Shown here: positions 33,749 through 41,455 of the stretch, piece by piece | Layout: each line of letters opens with the position of its first letter | Position numbering within the stretch: position 1 is the first letter of the stretch | Source: Bacillus sp. BGMRC 2118 | Lineage (GTDB): Bacteria > Bacillota > Bacilli > Bacillales > SA4 | Direction of reading: 5' to 3' | Length of the DNA stretch: 56,111 bases | Assembly (NCBI GenBank): GCA_008364785.1 | Contig: VTTJ01000015.1 | Coordinates: 1-56,111, forward strand | Translations under genes and position numbers: made by a program | Notes under the pieces: generated by a model | Databases searched by the model: none | What the model saw: the letters and a program-made list of their open reading frames with translations, nothing else | Told to the model about the DNA's origin: nothing

Positions 33749-35122
33749 CTATTCCTTGTTTTTTAACCGATTTGCGTAGTTTTCTTTATTTACCTGTCTT
33801 GCTCTTGCAATGGATAATGATTCTGAAGGAACATCATCTGTAATTGTAGAGCCTGCAGCTACATATGCATTTTTTCCGATCGTAACTGGTGCAATTAGGT
33901 TAGAGTTACAGCCAACAAATACACCATCCTCAATTGTTGTTAAGTGTTTATTTTGTCCATCATAATTTACTGTAATAGAACCACAACCTAAATTCACATC
34001 AGAACCAACATTTGCATCCCCGATGTAGCTTAAGTGTGAAGCCTTACTTCCTTTTCCGAAAATGGCTTTCTTTATTTCAACAAAATTTCCAATTTTAACT
34101 TCATCTAAGATTTGAGATTCCGGGCGAATATGTGCAAATGGGCCAATCGCAACAAGAGACCCTATTTCACTATCATGTGCTACAGATTGTCTAATTGTAG
34201 TATGGTCTCCTATTTGACAATTTTTAATCTCTGAGTGAGGGCCGATCACACAGTCTGAGCCAATTGTAGTTTCTCCTAAGATTACGGTTCCTGGTTGTAT
34301 AATTGTATCACTACCAATCACACTGTCTGCTGAAATATACGTTGAGTTCGGGTCAATGATTGTGACACCATTAATCATGTGTTGTTTATTAATTCTCTTT
34401 CTCATCGTTTCTTCAGCTTGTGACAATGCGACACGATCGTTCACTCCGAGTGTCTCTTCAAAGTGCTCTGTTTGATATGCTGCAACAATCTCACCTTGAT
34501 TTTTTAAGATTTCAATTACATCTGGCAAATAGTACTCACCTTGAACATTATCGTTTGAAACTAATGATAGTGCTTTAAAAAGTGATTCATTGTCAAAACA
34601 ATACGTACCTGTATTAATTTCCTGAATCTTTCTTTCCTCATCACTTGCATCTTTATGTTCGACAATCTTCCCAACTTCACCAGTATTCTTTCGTATGATT
34701 CTACCGTAACCAGTTGGATCTTCTGCAAAAGCTGTTAAAATTGTTGCTTTTGCATTTGTTTCTTCGTGATGCCTTAATAGCTTTTCAAATGTTTCTGATG
34801 TAATAAGCGGTGTGTCACCACAAACAATTAACGTTGTACCTTTTTCATTCTGCATCAGATCCTTTGCCTGAATAACTGCATGTGCAGTACCTAACTGTTC
34901 CTCTTGGAGTGCATACTCACTTCTAGTCCCAATATGAGATTTTACAAGGTCTGCCCCAAACCCAATAATCGTTACAATCTTATGTAAACCGAGCGATGAT
35001 ACTTGATCTATTACATGTTCTACCATTGGCTTTCCACAAACAGGATGTAAAACTTTATATAGTTTCGACTTCATTCGAGTTCCTTGGCCGGCAGCTAACA
35101 CAATAGCATATCGATTTCCCAT
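33749..35122 (-). CDS. glmU: Bifunctional GlmU: UDP-GlcNAc pyrophosphorylase and GlcN-1-P acetyltransferase
   Basis: Makes UDP-N-acetylglucosamine for the cell wall. The N-terminal uridyltransferase (about residues 1-230) has LAAGQGTRMKSKLYKVLHP and EEQLGTAHAV. The C-terminal half (about 250-450) is a left-handed beta helix of hexapeptide repeats with KIGNFVEIKKA and LSYIGDANVG, binding acetyl-CoA. At 457 aa it matches the family. It heads the glmU-prs-ctc-pth cluster and has a sigma A promoter about 100 bp upstream. Confidence 0.97.
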   Translation of the reverse strand: MGNRYAIVLAAGQGTRMKSKLYKVLHPVCGKPMVEHVIDQVSSLGLHKIVTIIGFGADLVKSHIGTRSEYALQEEQLGTAHAVIQAKDLMQNEKGTTLIVCGDTPLITSETFEKLLRHHEETNAKATILTAFAEDPTGYGRIIRKNTGEVGKIVEHKDASDEERKIQEINTGTYCFDNESLFKALSLVSNDNVQGEYYLPDVIEILKNQGEIVAAYQTEHFEETLGVNDRVALSQAEETMRKRINKQHMINGVTIIDPNSTYISADSVIGSDTIIQPGTVILGETTIGSDCVIGPHSEIKNCQIGDHTTIRQSVAHDSEIGSLVAIGPFAHIRPESQILDEVKIGNFVEIKKAIFGKGSKASHLSYIGDANVGSDVNLGCGSITVNYDGQNKHLTTIEDGVFVGCNSNLIAPVTIGKNAYVAAGSTITDDVPSESLSIARARQVNKENYANRLKNKE

Positions 35123-35222
35123 AGTAACCTCCCATGTCCTTATTCATAAGCTTTTATAAAGTGCTTTTCATATACCCTTTGGTATTTTTCTATTTCAATA
35201 GTAAACCTTATTATCCATTACG

Positions 35223-35251
35223 AATATATCTTAAAAAATGACCTATTTCAA
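35223..35251 (-). promoter_or_regulatory. glmU promoter (sigma A)
   Basis: -35 TTGAAA (35246-35251), 17-bp spacer and -10 TATATT (35223-35228) on the minus strand, leaving a leader of roughly 95 nt before the glmU ATG. Confidence 0.65.
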
Positions 35252-35372
35252 GGAAACAAAAAAAGTAAGTAGGTTATGAACAAAAAATGACTTATTTTTG
35301 ACATATTATAGGGAATTATAGGCAGGTTTTTTTCAAAAACCAACAATTTATATGAAAATAGCCTTTCTACAA

Positions 35373-35542
35373 GGTTGGTTTCGTATAGATTGTTGCTTTT
35401 GAGTAAAAATCCCAAAAGCCGGATTTTTATCTTAGTATCTAGTTACTGATATACATATGAGAGTTGCTCCTTTTCTAATCCAACCTCCATTTGCTTCTAA
35501 AACTTGTTGTACTAAAAAGAAACAAAGTTTTAGAAAAGGACC
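35373..35542 (+). mobile_element. MITE copy D (170 bp) with perfect 8-bp target duplication
   Basis: Family ends GGTTGGTTTC and ...GAAAAGGACC. TTCTACAA occurs exactly on both sides (35365-35372 and 35543-35550). The internal arms GTAAAAATCC/GGATTTTTA and TGTTGCTTTT are kept, but the right part lacks the GGGTGTACACCC stretch seen in other copies. It sits between the glmU promoter and the spoVG terminator. Confidence 0.85.
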
Positions 35543-35549
35543 TTCTACA

Positions 35550-35586
35550 AAAAGAAAGAGCCTTGTCTCAATAGACAAAGCTCTTT
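35550..35586 (-). terminator. spoVG terminator
   Basis: AAAGAGCTTTGTCT pairs with AGACAAGGCTCTTT with one mismatch and a 4-nt loop. It is followed by CTTTTTG on the minus strand, 10 nt after the spoVG stop. Confidence 0.85.
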
Positions 35587-35596
35587 AAATTTGTTT

Positions 35597-35887
35597 TTAT
35601 GAAGCTCCTGCTTCTTCAAGTTCTACCTCTAGCTCACCAATACGATGATATTCAGCTAGAACAGCATCTTGAATTTTCCCGCGAGTTGATGAATTGATCG
35701 GATGAGCAATATCACGAAACTCTCCGTCTGGAGTACGTTTGCTCGGCATTGCTACAAACAAACCGTTGTTTCCATCAATCACACGAATATCATGTACAAC
35801 AAACTCATGATCAAGTGTGATTGAAGCGATAGCTCGCATACGTCCTTCGGTATTAACGCGGCGTAATCTCACATCTGTCACTTCCAT
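35597..35887 (-). CDS. spoVG: Septation/regulatory protein SpoVG
   Basis: A small RNA/DNA-binding regulator. The 96-aa protein has the family core VTDVRLRRVNTEGRMRAIAS, GNNGLFVAMPSKRTPDGEFRDIAHPI, and ends in an acidic tail. The ATG at 35887, within an AAGGTGG ribosome binding context, is preferred over the GTG at 35899; B. subtilis SpoVG is 97 aa. It has its own sigma H promoter and an A/T-rich upstream region, so AbrB repression and sigma H activation at the onset of sporulation are likely. purR and ridA lie upstream. Confidence 0.97.
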   Translation of the reverse strand: MEVTDVRLRRVNTEGRMRAIASITLDHEFVVHDIRVIDGNNGLFVAMPSKRTPDGEFRDIAHPINSSTRGKIQDAVLAEYHRIGELEVELEEAGAS

Positions 35888-35928
35888 TATGTTCACCACC
35901 TTTTCCCTAGTTAAAACTTAACTATTAG

Positions 35929-35955
35929 ATTCAACAAATTTTTACTATTTCCTTC
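35929..35955 (-). promoter_or_regulatory. spoVG promoter (sigma H)
   Basis: The minus strand has GAAGGAAAT (35947-35955), an 11-bp spacer and GTTGAAT (35929-35935), matching the sigma H consensus RnAGGAwWW-n11-RnnGAAT. A 40-bp A/T-rich stretch upstream resembles the AbrB-bound region of B. subtilis spoVG. Confidence 0.85.
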
Positions 35956-36170
35956 TTCTTTTTAAAATTTTTTTGAAAATTTGGCAAAAATATTTTACTT
36001 TTTTTGTTTTTTTTATAGGTCTAGAAGACTATGTTCATTTAGAGTCATTATTTATAAGGTTTCTAGCTTGCTTAACCAAGACCATATCTTTTCTATTTGG
36101 TGTTATACTTCCTATGAGTGAGCCATAAAGATGACTATATTTCATTAGCAGGTGCAATGTATAAATAGCT

Positions 36171-36202
36171 AAAAAAAAGACCTTACTCCAATGGGAGTAA
36201 GG
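36171..36202 (-). terminator. purR-ridA terminator
   Basis: A perfect 12-bp stem AGACCTTACTCC/GGAGTAAGGTCT with a 3-nt loop is followed by eight T on the minus strand, 13 nt past the ridA stop. Confidence 0.9.
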
Positions 36203-36214
36203 TCTAAAACATAT

Positions 36215-36589
36215 TTATTTTACTAACGCTATTACTTCAATTTCAACACTAGCGTCCTTCGGAAGTCTAGCAACTTCAACTGTTGATCTGGCTGGTTTAT
36301 TCGTGATGAAGTACTCACCATAAACTTCGTTAAAATTACTAAATTCATTCATATCTTTCAAAAATACTGTTGTTTTCACTACCGTTTCCAATGATGCGCC
36401 TGCTGCTTCTAGAACAGCTTGAAGATTTAAGAATACTTGGTGTGTCTGTGTTTGAATATCACCAGTTATTAATTCTCCTTCTGCAGTCAAAGGAATCTGA
36501 CCTGAACTATAAAACATATTGTTCACAATAATTCCTTGTGAATAAGGACCAATCGCACTTGGAGCTTTGCTTGTCTGAACAATTTTCAA
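36215..36589 (-). CDS. ridA: 2-iminobutanoate/2-iminopropanoate deaminase RidA (YabJ)
   Basis: Hydrolyses reactive enamine/imine intermediates released by PLP enzymes. The 124-aa trimeric-fold protein has APSAIGPYSQGIIV, MFYSSGQIPLT and the substrate-binding arginine in PARSTVEVARLPKDASVEIE near the C terminus. The longest frame uses a GTG (36598) within the ribosome binding site. The TTG at 36589 fits the B. subtilis N terminus and spacing and is chosen. It follows purR by 21 nt and is cotranscribed with it. Confidence 0.94.
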   Translation of the reverse strand: MKIVQTSKAPSAIGPYSQGIIVNNMFYSSGQIPLTAEGELITGDIQTQTHQVFLNLQAVLEAAGASLETVVKTTVFLKDMNEFSNFNEVYGEYFITNKPARSTVEVARLPKDASVEIEVIALVK

Positions 36590-36610
36590 TGGTTCCACCT
36601 CATCTAAAAA

Positions 36611-37447
36611 TTAATCAATTATAGGATTATACTCGTTAATAAAATTACCTGCGACAACATTGATTTTCTTATCCTTTACATTCACATCAGATAATTGAAG
36701 CAGTGAATAATACTCATCGACTAACCGCTCTTCAATATTCTCAGATTCTACTAATACTCCGATTCCTGCAACCTTTGCATCAAACTCTTCAAGGAGACTG
36801 ATCATTCCATTTACTGTTCCGCCAGCCTTCATAAAATCATCAATAATTAACACATTTGACCCTACCGCTAAGCTGCGTCTTGCCAGCAACATGGTTTGTA
36901 TTCTTTTAGACGATCCAGATACATAGTTAATACTTACTGTTGAACCTTCAGTCACTTTACTATCTCTTCTAACAATGACCACAGGTACTTGTAAATATTC
37001 CGCTACTGCATAAGCTAAAGGAATCCCTTTTGTGGCTACAGTCATCACAACATCAATATTGCGATTAGCAAACATGGATGCAAATAACAGACCAATTTGC
37101 TTTACCATTCTTGGATTACCCAATATATCTGTTAAGTATAAATATCCACCTGGTAATAATCGTTCAGGTTTTGCGAATAATTCACATAGTTCAGAGATAA
37201 ATTTAGAGGCTTCTTCTTTTGAAACCATCGGAATATACCGAACACCACCAGCTGCACCTGCTACCGTCTGTAACGTACCAATGCCTGATTCCTCAAATGT
37301 TTGCTTGATAATCCCTAAATCTTCACTTATAGATGACTTAGCTGATTGATATCGTTCAGAGAAATATGTTAAAGGTACTAGCTCATGAGGATGCTGCATT
37401 AGATAGTAGCTCATATCAACCAATCTGCCACTTCGTTTAATTTTCAT
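36611..37447 (-). CDS. purR: Purine operon repressor PurR
   Basis: PRPP-sensing repressor of purine genes. The 278-aa protein has an N-terminal winged helix (residues about 1-75, SGRLVDMSYYLMQHPHELVPL) and a phosphoribosyltransferase-type effector domain with the PRPP loop VLIIDDFMKAGGTVNGM (about residues 200-216). The ATG lies after GGTGGTGG. A pair of PurBox-like inverted motifs overlaps its own promoter, as in the autoregulated B. subtilis purR gene. Confidence 0.97.
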   Translation of the reverse strand: MKIKRSGRLVDMSYYLMQHPHELVPLTYFSERYQSAKSSISEDLGIIKQTFEESGIGTLQTVAGAAGGVRYIPMVSKEEASKFISELCELFAKPERLLPGGYLYLTDILGNPRMVKQIGLLFASMFANRNIDVVMTVATKGIPLAYAVAEYLQVPVVIVRRDSKVTEGSTVSINYVSGSSKRIQTMLLARRSLAVGSNVLIIDDFMKAGGTVNGMISLLEEFDAKVAGIGVLVESENIEERLVDEYYSLLQLSDVNVKDKKINVVAGNFINEYNPIID

Positions 37448-37461
37448 TACTCCACCACCAA

Positions 37462-37511
37462 AAATCCGAATATTTTTAGTAAATATAACATTTTTATACG
37501 GATTTAATCAA
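37462..37511 (-). promoter_or_regulatory. purR promoter with PurBox pair
   Basis: The sigma A-like promoter is -35 TTGATT (37506-37511), 18-bp spacer and -10 TATATT (37482-37487). The -35 lies at the end of ispE. PurBox-like motifs flank the -10 in opposite orientation: AAATCCGAATATT on the plus strand (37462-37474, 12 of 13 to AWWWCCGAACWWT) and AAATCCGTATAAA on the minus strand (37493-37505, 10 of 13). The CCG cores are 30 nt apart, equal to the 16-nt inter-box spacing of known PurR control regions. Confidence 0.8.
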
Positions 37512-38373
37512 GGCGATTTTGTTCTCCTAACATCTGGACTGCAAATACTTGATCACAAAAGCCTCGTAAACCATTATAAATACGCTGCATTCTTGAATCA
37601 TGATGAACTAATCCAAATACCGTAGGTCCACTTCCACTCATTAGTACAGCATCAGCACCGAACTTCTTCATTTGTTCCTTAATTTGTGCCACTTCAGGAT
37701 GTAGCTTTAATGTTACGTCTTCTAAAACATTTCCGACTAACTGACATATACCGTTGTAATCTTTCGACTGGATAGCTTGAACCATTCCATCAACATCAGG
37801 ATGTTTTACTGATGATAAATCTAACTGTCCATATACCTCTCCTGTTGACACACCCACAGTTGGTTTAGCCAAAATTACCCAACAATGAGGTGGTGGATCA
37901 ATATGTTGAATCTTCTCACCGCGACCTGTTGCTAGAGCTGTTCCGCCATACACACAAAACGATACGTCCGATCCAATCTCGGCTCCTAGTTCTGCAAGCT
38001 CATCTAATGATAAATTCAAATCCCATAATTTATTCAAACCTCTTAAGGTAGCAGCTGCATCACTACTTCCACCTGCTAAACCAGCAGCTACAGGTATTGT
38101 TTTTGTAATGGTAATTGAGACACCCTTTTTCACATTAAACTTGTTTTTTAATAGCAAGGCTGCTTGATAGGCTAAATTACGATTATCATCTGGTACAAAT
38201 CGATTATGAGAAACAATTTTGATTTGATCCGTATCTAATAGGGTTAACTCCACACGGTCAGCTAAGTCAATTGTCGTCATGACCATCTTTACTTCATGAA
38301 AGCCATCACTTCGTTTATGTAACACATCAAGCGAAAGATTTATCTTTGCCGGTGCCTTTACTAATATCTTCAT
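37504..38373 (-). CDS. ispE: 4-diphosphocytidyl-2-C-methyl-D-erythritol kinase
   Basis: A GHMP kinase of the MEP isoprenoid pathway. The 289-aa protein has the N-terminal KAPAKINLSLDVLHKRSDGFHEV and the glycine-rich ATP loop PVAAGLAGGSSDAAATLRGL (about residues 92-111). MSGSGPTVFG is near the C terminus. The frame opens at 38382, but the ATG at 38373 follows AGGTGA and gives exactly the 289 aa of B. subtilis IspE. It lies between sspF and purR; its last codons contain the purR -35. Confidence 0.96.
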   Translation of the reverse strand: MKILVKAPAKINLSLDVLHKRSDGFHEVKMVMTTIDLADRVELTLLDTDQIKIVSHNRFVPDDNRNLAYQAALLLKNKFNVKKGVSITITKTIPVAAGLAGGSSDAAATLRGLNKLWDLNLSLDELAELGAEIGSDVSFCVYGGTALATGRGEKIQHIDPPPHCWVILAKPTVGVSTGEVYGQLDLSSVKHPDVDGMVQAIQSKDYNGICQLVGNVLEDVTLKLHPEVAQIKEQMKKFGADAVLMSGSGPTVFGLVHHDSRMQRIYNGLRGFCDQVFAVQMLGEQNRLD

Positions 38374-38525
38374 TCCCGTCACCTACTTTACGTACTTCCA
38401 TATATTACGTTATTGTACCATAAATGTCATATTGAATAGCTAACCTGTCGACAACTTTTAACAAAAGTATGGTTCAATTCGCATAAATATAAACTCCGTT
38501 AAACATAAATTAACAACAATTAGTA

Positions 38526-38556
38526 AGAAAAAAGCGCTGAAGTCATATTCAGCGCC
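38526..38556 (-). terminator. sspF terminator
   Basis: GGCGCTGA and TCAGCGCT form an 8-bp stem with an 8-nt loop and are followed by TTTTTTCTT on the minus strand, 19 nt after the sspF stop. Confidence 0.88.
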
Positions 38557-38574
38557 TGTCGCATGTATGTGGAT

Positions 38575-38748
38575 TTATCTTTTAGTTAATTGGTTTTGTG
38601 CAATTTCTACAGCACGCTTAACCATATTACCTGCTTGTTTTGAGGTAATTGCACCCCATCCATCTTGTTCAACCTTATTGTAGAATCCGAGTTCTTTGGC
38701 AAGTTCATATTTTGCTTGTTCTGAAAGCATTCCTCTTTTTCTTCCCAA
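38575..38748 (-). CDS. sspF: Alpha/beta-type small acid-soluble spore protein family member SspF
   Basis: A 57-aa protein read directly from the sequence. It begins MGRKRGMLSEQAKYELAKEL and carries the SASP signatures KYELAKELGFYNKV and GWGAITSKQAGNMVKRAVEIA. Such proteins coat forespore DNA in the A-like form; SspF is the small divergent type between veg and ispE in B. subtilis. The start is TTG (38748), 9 nt after AAAGGAG. The Shine-Dalgarno sequence is buried in the 3' arm of a perfect 17-bp hairpin (see the separate entry). Confidence 0.93.
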   Translation of the reverse strand: MGRKRGMLSEQAKYELAKELGFYNKVEQDGWGAITSKQAGNMVKRAVEIAQNQLTKR

Positions 38749-38756
38749 CGAAAACA

Positions 38757-38799
38757 GCTCCTTTCCAATACTACGACATGTTTAGTATTGGAAAGGAGC
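38757..38799 (-). promoter_or_regulatory. 17-bp hairpin containing the sspF Shine-Dalgarno sequence
   Basis: GCTCCTTTCCAATACTA (38799-38783 on the minus strand) is followed by a 9-nt loop and the exact complement TAGTATTGGAAAGGAGC (38773-38757). The AAAGGAG in the second arm is the sspF ribosome binding site. The end of the first arm (CAATACTA) resembles a forespore -10, with GCAATA 18 bp upstream. The hairpin could also act as a weak veg terminator, but only a short TGTTTTC follows. Confidence 0.7.
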
Positions 38800-38833
38800 C
38801 GTTAATATTATTGCACCAACTTTATCCAGAACT

Positions 38834-39106
38834 TTATTGTCCAGATAATGCGATACTACCACTTGTTTTATCGTCAAAAAAAGTTAATTCAACCGTTTCT
38901 GTTAGTACATCCGCATAGCTGTATGAAACACGTTCAAAAGAATTCTCATCTTGGTCTAGTTCGATGACAAAAACAGATGGATACGTTTCAGCTAATACAC
39001 CAGAACGTTCAATAGTTTTTCTACGACCACCGTTCGCTCGAAGAGTTAAGCGTTTACCTAGGTTACCATCAAGAGCTTGCTTAATTTCAGACAATGTTTT
39101 ACCCAT
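38834..39106 (-). CDS. veg: Veg protein
   Basis: A 90-aa protein strongly conserved in Firmicutes (LSEIKQALDGNLGKRLTLRANGGRRKTIERSG, then YPSVFVIELDQDENSFERVSYSYADVLTE). In B. subtilis Veg stimulates biofilm matrix gene expression; its biochemical role is not settled. The ATG at 39106, 5 nt after GTGGAGTG, is preferred over the open frame from 39145, because the -10 of the second promoter (39130-39135) lies within that extension. Two strong promoters drive it. Confidence 0.95.
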   Translation of the reverse strand: MGKTLSEIKQALDGNLGKRLTLRANGGRRKTIERSGVLAETYPSVFVIELDQDENSFERVSYSYADVLTETVELTFFDDKTSGSIALSGQ

Positions 39107-39129
39107 TTCACTCCACCTCGCTATAACTA

Positions 39130-39199
39130 ATTCTAACACAGACACGTTCGAAAGTCAAATAAATTATAAATTATATCAGTGATTTAGAAGTGTTGTCAA
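39130..39199 (-). promoter_or_regulatory. Tandem veg promoters (sigma A)
   Basis: The upstream promoter is TTGACA (39194-39199), 18-bp spacer, TATAAT (39170-39175). The downstream one is TTGACT (39153-39158), 17-bp spacer, TAGAAT (39130-39135). Tandem strong promoters are also the known arrangement at B. subtilis veg. Confidence 0.88.
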
Positions 39200-39350
39200 T
39201 TAATAATTTAAGACAATTTTTTTGACCAACATATTTATTTTGTCTTATTTTTCATTTTTTATGTATAGAAATGTCGAATTCCATAAAATATTGTATACAT
39301 GGACTAGTATAAATACATCTTTACATACTACTGTAACGTTCAAAATTTAT

Positions 39351-39526
39351 GACTCTTTTCTAAAGCTTTGTTGCTTCTAGTAGAGTTATTCTGGGTGTAC
39401 AACCTGCTTTAGAAGCAAATGGAGGTTGGATTAGAAAAAACAACTCTCTTTATAAGAGAACTAGATACTCAAAAACCTGGCTTTTGGGATTTTTACGAGA
39501 AAGCAACAATCTTTTGGAAAACAGCC
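39351..39526 (-). mobile_element. MITE copy E (176 bp), inverted
   Basis: The same family in the opposite orientation: on the minus strand it begins GGCTGTTTTC and ends GAAAAGAGTC. Internal GGTGTACACCCAGA-type and GCAACAAAG segments are present. Flanks AAATTTAT and AAGTTAAT agree at 6 of 8 positions, a decayed target duplication. It lies between the veg promoters and the yabG terminator. Confidence 0.78.
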
Positions 39527-39545
39527 AAGTTAATAAATTGTTATA

Positions 39546-39574
39546 CAAAAAAGACCTCAACTTAAGTAGAGGTC
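39546..39574 (-). terminator. yabG terminator
   Basis: GACCTCTACTT and AAGTTGAGGTC pair (with one mismatch, no real loop beyond the central bases) and are followed by six T on the minus strand. The stem includes the yabG stop codon. Confidence 0.8.
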
Positions 39575-40454
39575 ATTCTTCATATCTATGAAACGGCATT
39601 CCAGTTCTTAATACACCTTTCGTTTCAATACCACCTAATCCTTTTTCACCTGTTAAGGTATTCCGAACTACATCCCATACATTAATACGATCCATAAAAG
39701 GTGTAAAACTAATTTTAGCTACAATATAAACCGGATCTAATGCATGTATGTTCACTCTTGAAGGTGAGCTAGCAAAATTAGCTCCTGCTCGAATCAACGA
39801 CTCAAAATGCGACTGACAAGCACCTGCGAATATCACTAGTTGATCTAGATGCGGGACTCTTTTTCTAGCTTCTATAACTGTTTGAACAAATTGTCTAGAA
39901 TGACGATATGCCTTTAGTTCAGAAACTTTACCTTTTGATTTTGAATAAGCATCATGACCCGTTATAACTAGTATATCAGGACGTATTTGTTCAATTAATG
40001 GACCTATCCTCTCTGGCATTTCGATTTCCTTACAATGAACACCATAGACAGGGACACCAATTTTCTCATATAACGCCAGGCATTTTTTTAAGTAGTTAGG
40101 GTCTCCATCAAGATGTAAAACCCTCCCTGGTAGCTGAAAATAGGCCTGGTCAATGCTGTACCCATTTGTAGACTGATACTCATTCCGCTCTTTAATTATG
40201 TGATAATCTTGCTTGAACAAAGAAAAGGAGTGTTCTTGCTTCTCCCTTTCTGAATCTATAAATCGACTTCTCTCTGTATCATCAATAACCTTTAAATCAG
40301 TAAACGGGGCATCCGCAATCAACCTAAAGTCTTCACCATATAGCATGGCTATATCTCTACCTGACTCATCTTTTTTTATTTCAATAATACGAAATAATAA
40401 ATCACAATTATATGATAGTCGTGCAACCGCCAACCCTACATTAAATTCACTCAT
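39573..40454 (-). CDS. yabG: Sporulation-specific cysteine protease YabG
   Basis: A coat-associated protease of the mother cell that cleaves SpoIVA, SafA and other coat proteins in B. subtilis. The 293-aa sequence is full length, with ITGHDAYSKSKG (His about 169), QLVIFAGACQSHFESLIRAGANFASSPSR (Cys about 217) and HALDPVYIVAKISFTPFM. The ATG at 40454 follows GGGAGGG; the frame extends to 40469. A sigma K promoter match lies 50 nt upstream, in agreement with late mother-cell expression. Confidence 0.95.
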   Translation of the reverse strand: MSEFNVGLAVARLSYNCDLLFRIIEIKKDESGRDIAMLYGEDFRLIADAPFTDLKVIDDTERSRFIDSEREKQEHSFSLFKQDYHIIKERNEYQSTNGYSIDQAYFQLPGRVLHLDGDPNYLKKCLALYEKIGVPVYGVHCKEIEMPERIGPLIEQIRPDILVITGHDAYSKSKGKVSELKAYRHSRQFVQTVIEARKRVPHLDQLVIFAGACQSHFESLIRAGANFASSPSRVNIHALDPVYIVAKISFTPFMDRINVWDVVRNTLTGEKGLGGIETKGVLRTGMPFHRYEE

Positions 40455-40502
40455 AATATACCCTCCCATATAAGATGGGGAAAACGATTTAAACCCTCTT
40501 CA

Positions 40503-40529
40503 TAGCCTATGAGGAAGGGAAAAAAAAGT
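40503..40529 (-). promoter_or_regulatory. yabG promoter (sigma K)
   Basis: The minus strand reads AC (40528-40529), a 16-bp spacer, and CATAGGCTA (40503-40511), matching the sigma K consensus AC-N16/17-CATANNNTA. Confidence 0.7.
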
Positions 40530-40576
40530 GCATAATGTTAAGAGGCGAAAAACACTAAAAAAAAGCCTAGTTAATA

Positions 40577-41455
40577 CTAGGCTCTTCTCTCGAATAACAG
40601 ATCACTTAAGACCCCAAACTCTTCAATAGATAGCGATTCTCCTCTTCTCTCAGGTTTTATATTTGCCTGTGTGAGAGCATCTACGATTGTTTCTTTCGAT
40701 AATTGATACTTTGTTAAATTGTGATTGAGGTTATTGAGAATTGTTTTTCTTCTTTGTGCAAAACTTGCACGTACAACTTCAAAGAAAAAGTCCTCATCCT
40801 TAACCTTTACAGCGGGTTCCTGCCTTTTCGTTAAACGTATGACAGCAGAATCAACATTGGGCTGTGGAACAAATACAGTCTTTGGGACAATCATGACTGT
40901 TTTTGCCTCTGTATAGTATTGAACTGCAATAGATAGTGACCCATATTCCTTTGAGTTTGGAGAAGCAGCCATTCTATCAGCTACTTCCTTTTGTAGCATG
41001 ACAACAATCCCTCTCAGCGGCAATCTTTCCTCTAATAATTTCATTAAGATCGGTGTTGTTACATAATAAGGCAAATTGGCCACAACCATTACATCTTCAA
41101 AACCATTGAATTCCTCATTCATCACTTCTTTTACATTTGCTTTCAACACGTCTTGATGAATGATTTTGACATTCGGGTAAGGAGACAGAGTATCCTCTAG
41201 AATCGGCAGCAATCGCTGATCAATTTCAAAAGCTACTACCTTTTTAGCTTGCTTTGCAATTTGTTCCGTCAGAGCACCGATACCTGGTCCAATCTCAATA
41301 ACGCAGCTATTCTCTGTTAAATTAGCATGATCCACAATATTTTGAAGTATATTCGTATCAACTAAGAAGTTTTGTCCTAAGCTTTTCTTAAACGAGAAGC
41401 CATACTTCTGTAAAATCTCTTTTGTCCTTGTCGGGGTTGCTATATCTCTTATCAC
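40577..41455 (-). CDS. rsmA: 16S rRNA dimethyladenosine transferase RsmA/KsgA
   Basis: Dimethylates the two adjacent adenosines in helix 45 of 16S rRNA. The 292-aa protein has QNFLVDTNILQNIV, the SAM-binding loop VIEIGPGIGALTEQ (about residues 52-65), catalytic NLPYYVTTPI (about 126-135) and a C-terminal domain with RASFAQRRKTILNNL. The start is GTG (41455) after GGAGG and overlaps the rnmV stop (GTGA), so the two genes are coupled. Confidence 0.96.
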   Translation of the reverse strand: MIRDIATPTRTKEILQKYGFSFKKSLGQNFLVDTNILQNIVDHANLTENSCVIEIGPGIGALTEQIAKQAKKVVAFEIDQRLLPILEDTLSPYPNVKIIHQDVLKANVKEVMNEEFNGFEDVMVVANLPYYVTTPILMKLLEERLPLRGIVVMLQKEVADRMAASPNSKEYGSLSIAVQYYTEAKTVMIVPKTVFVPQPNVDSAVIRLTKRQEPAVKVKDEDFFFEVVRASFAQRRKTILNNLNHNLTKYQLSKETIVDALTQANIKPERRGESLSIEEFGVLSDLLFERRA

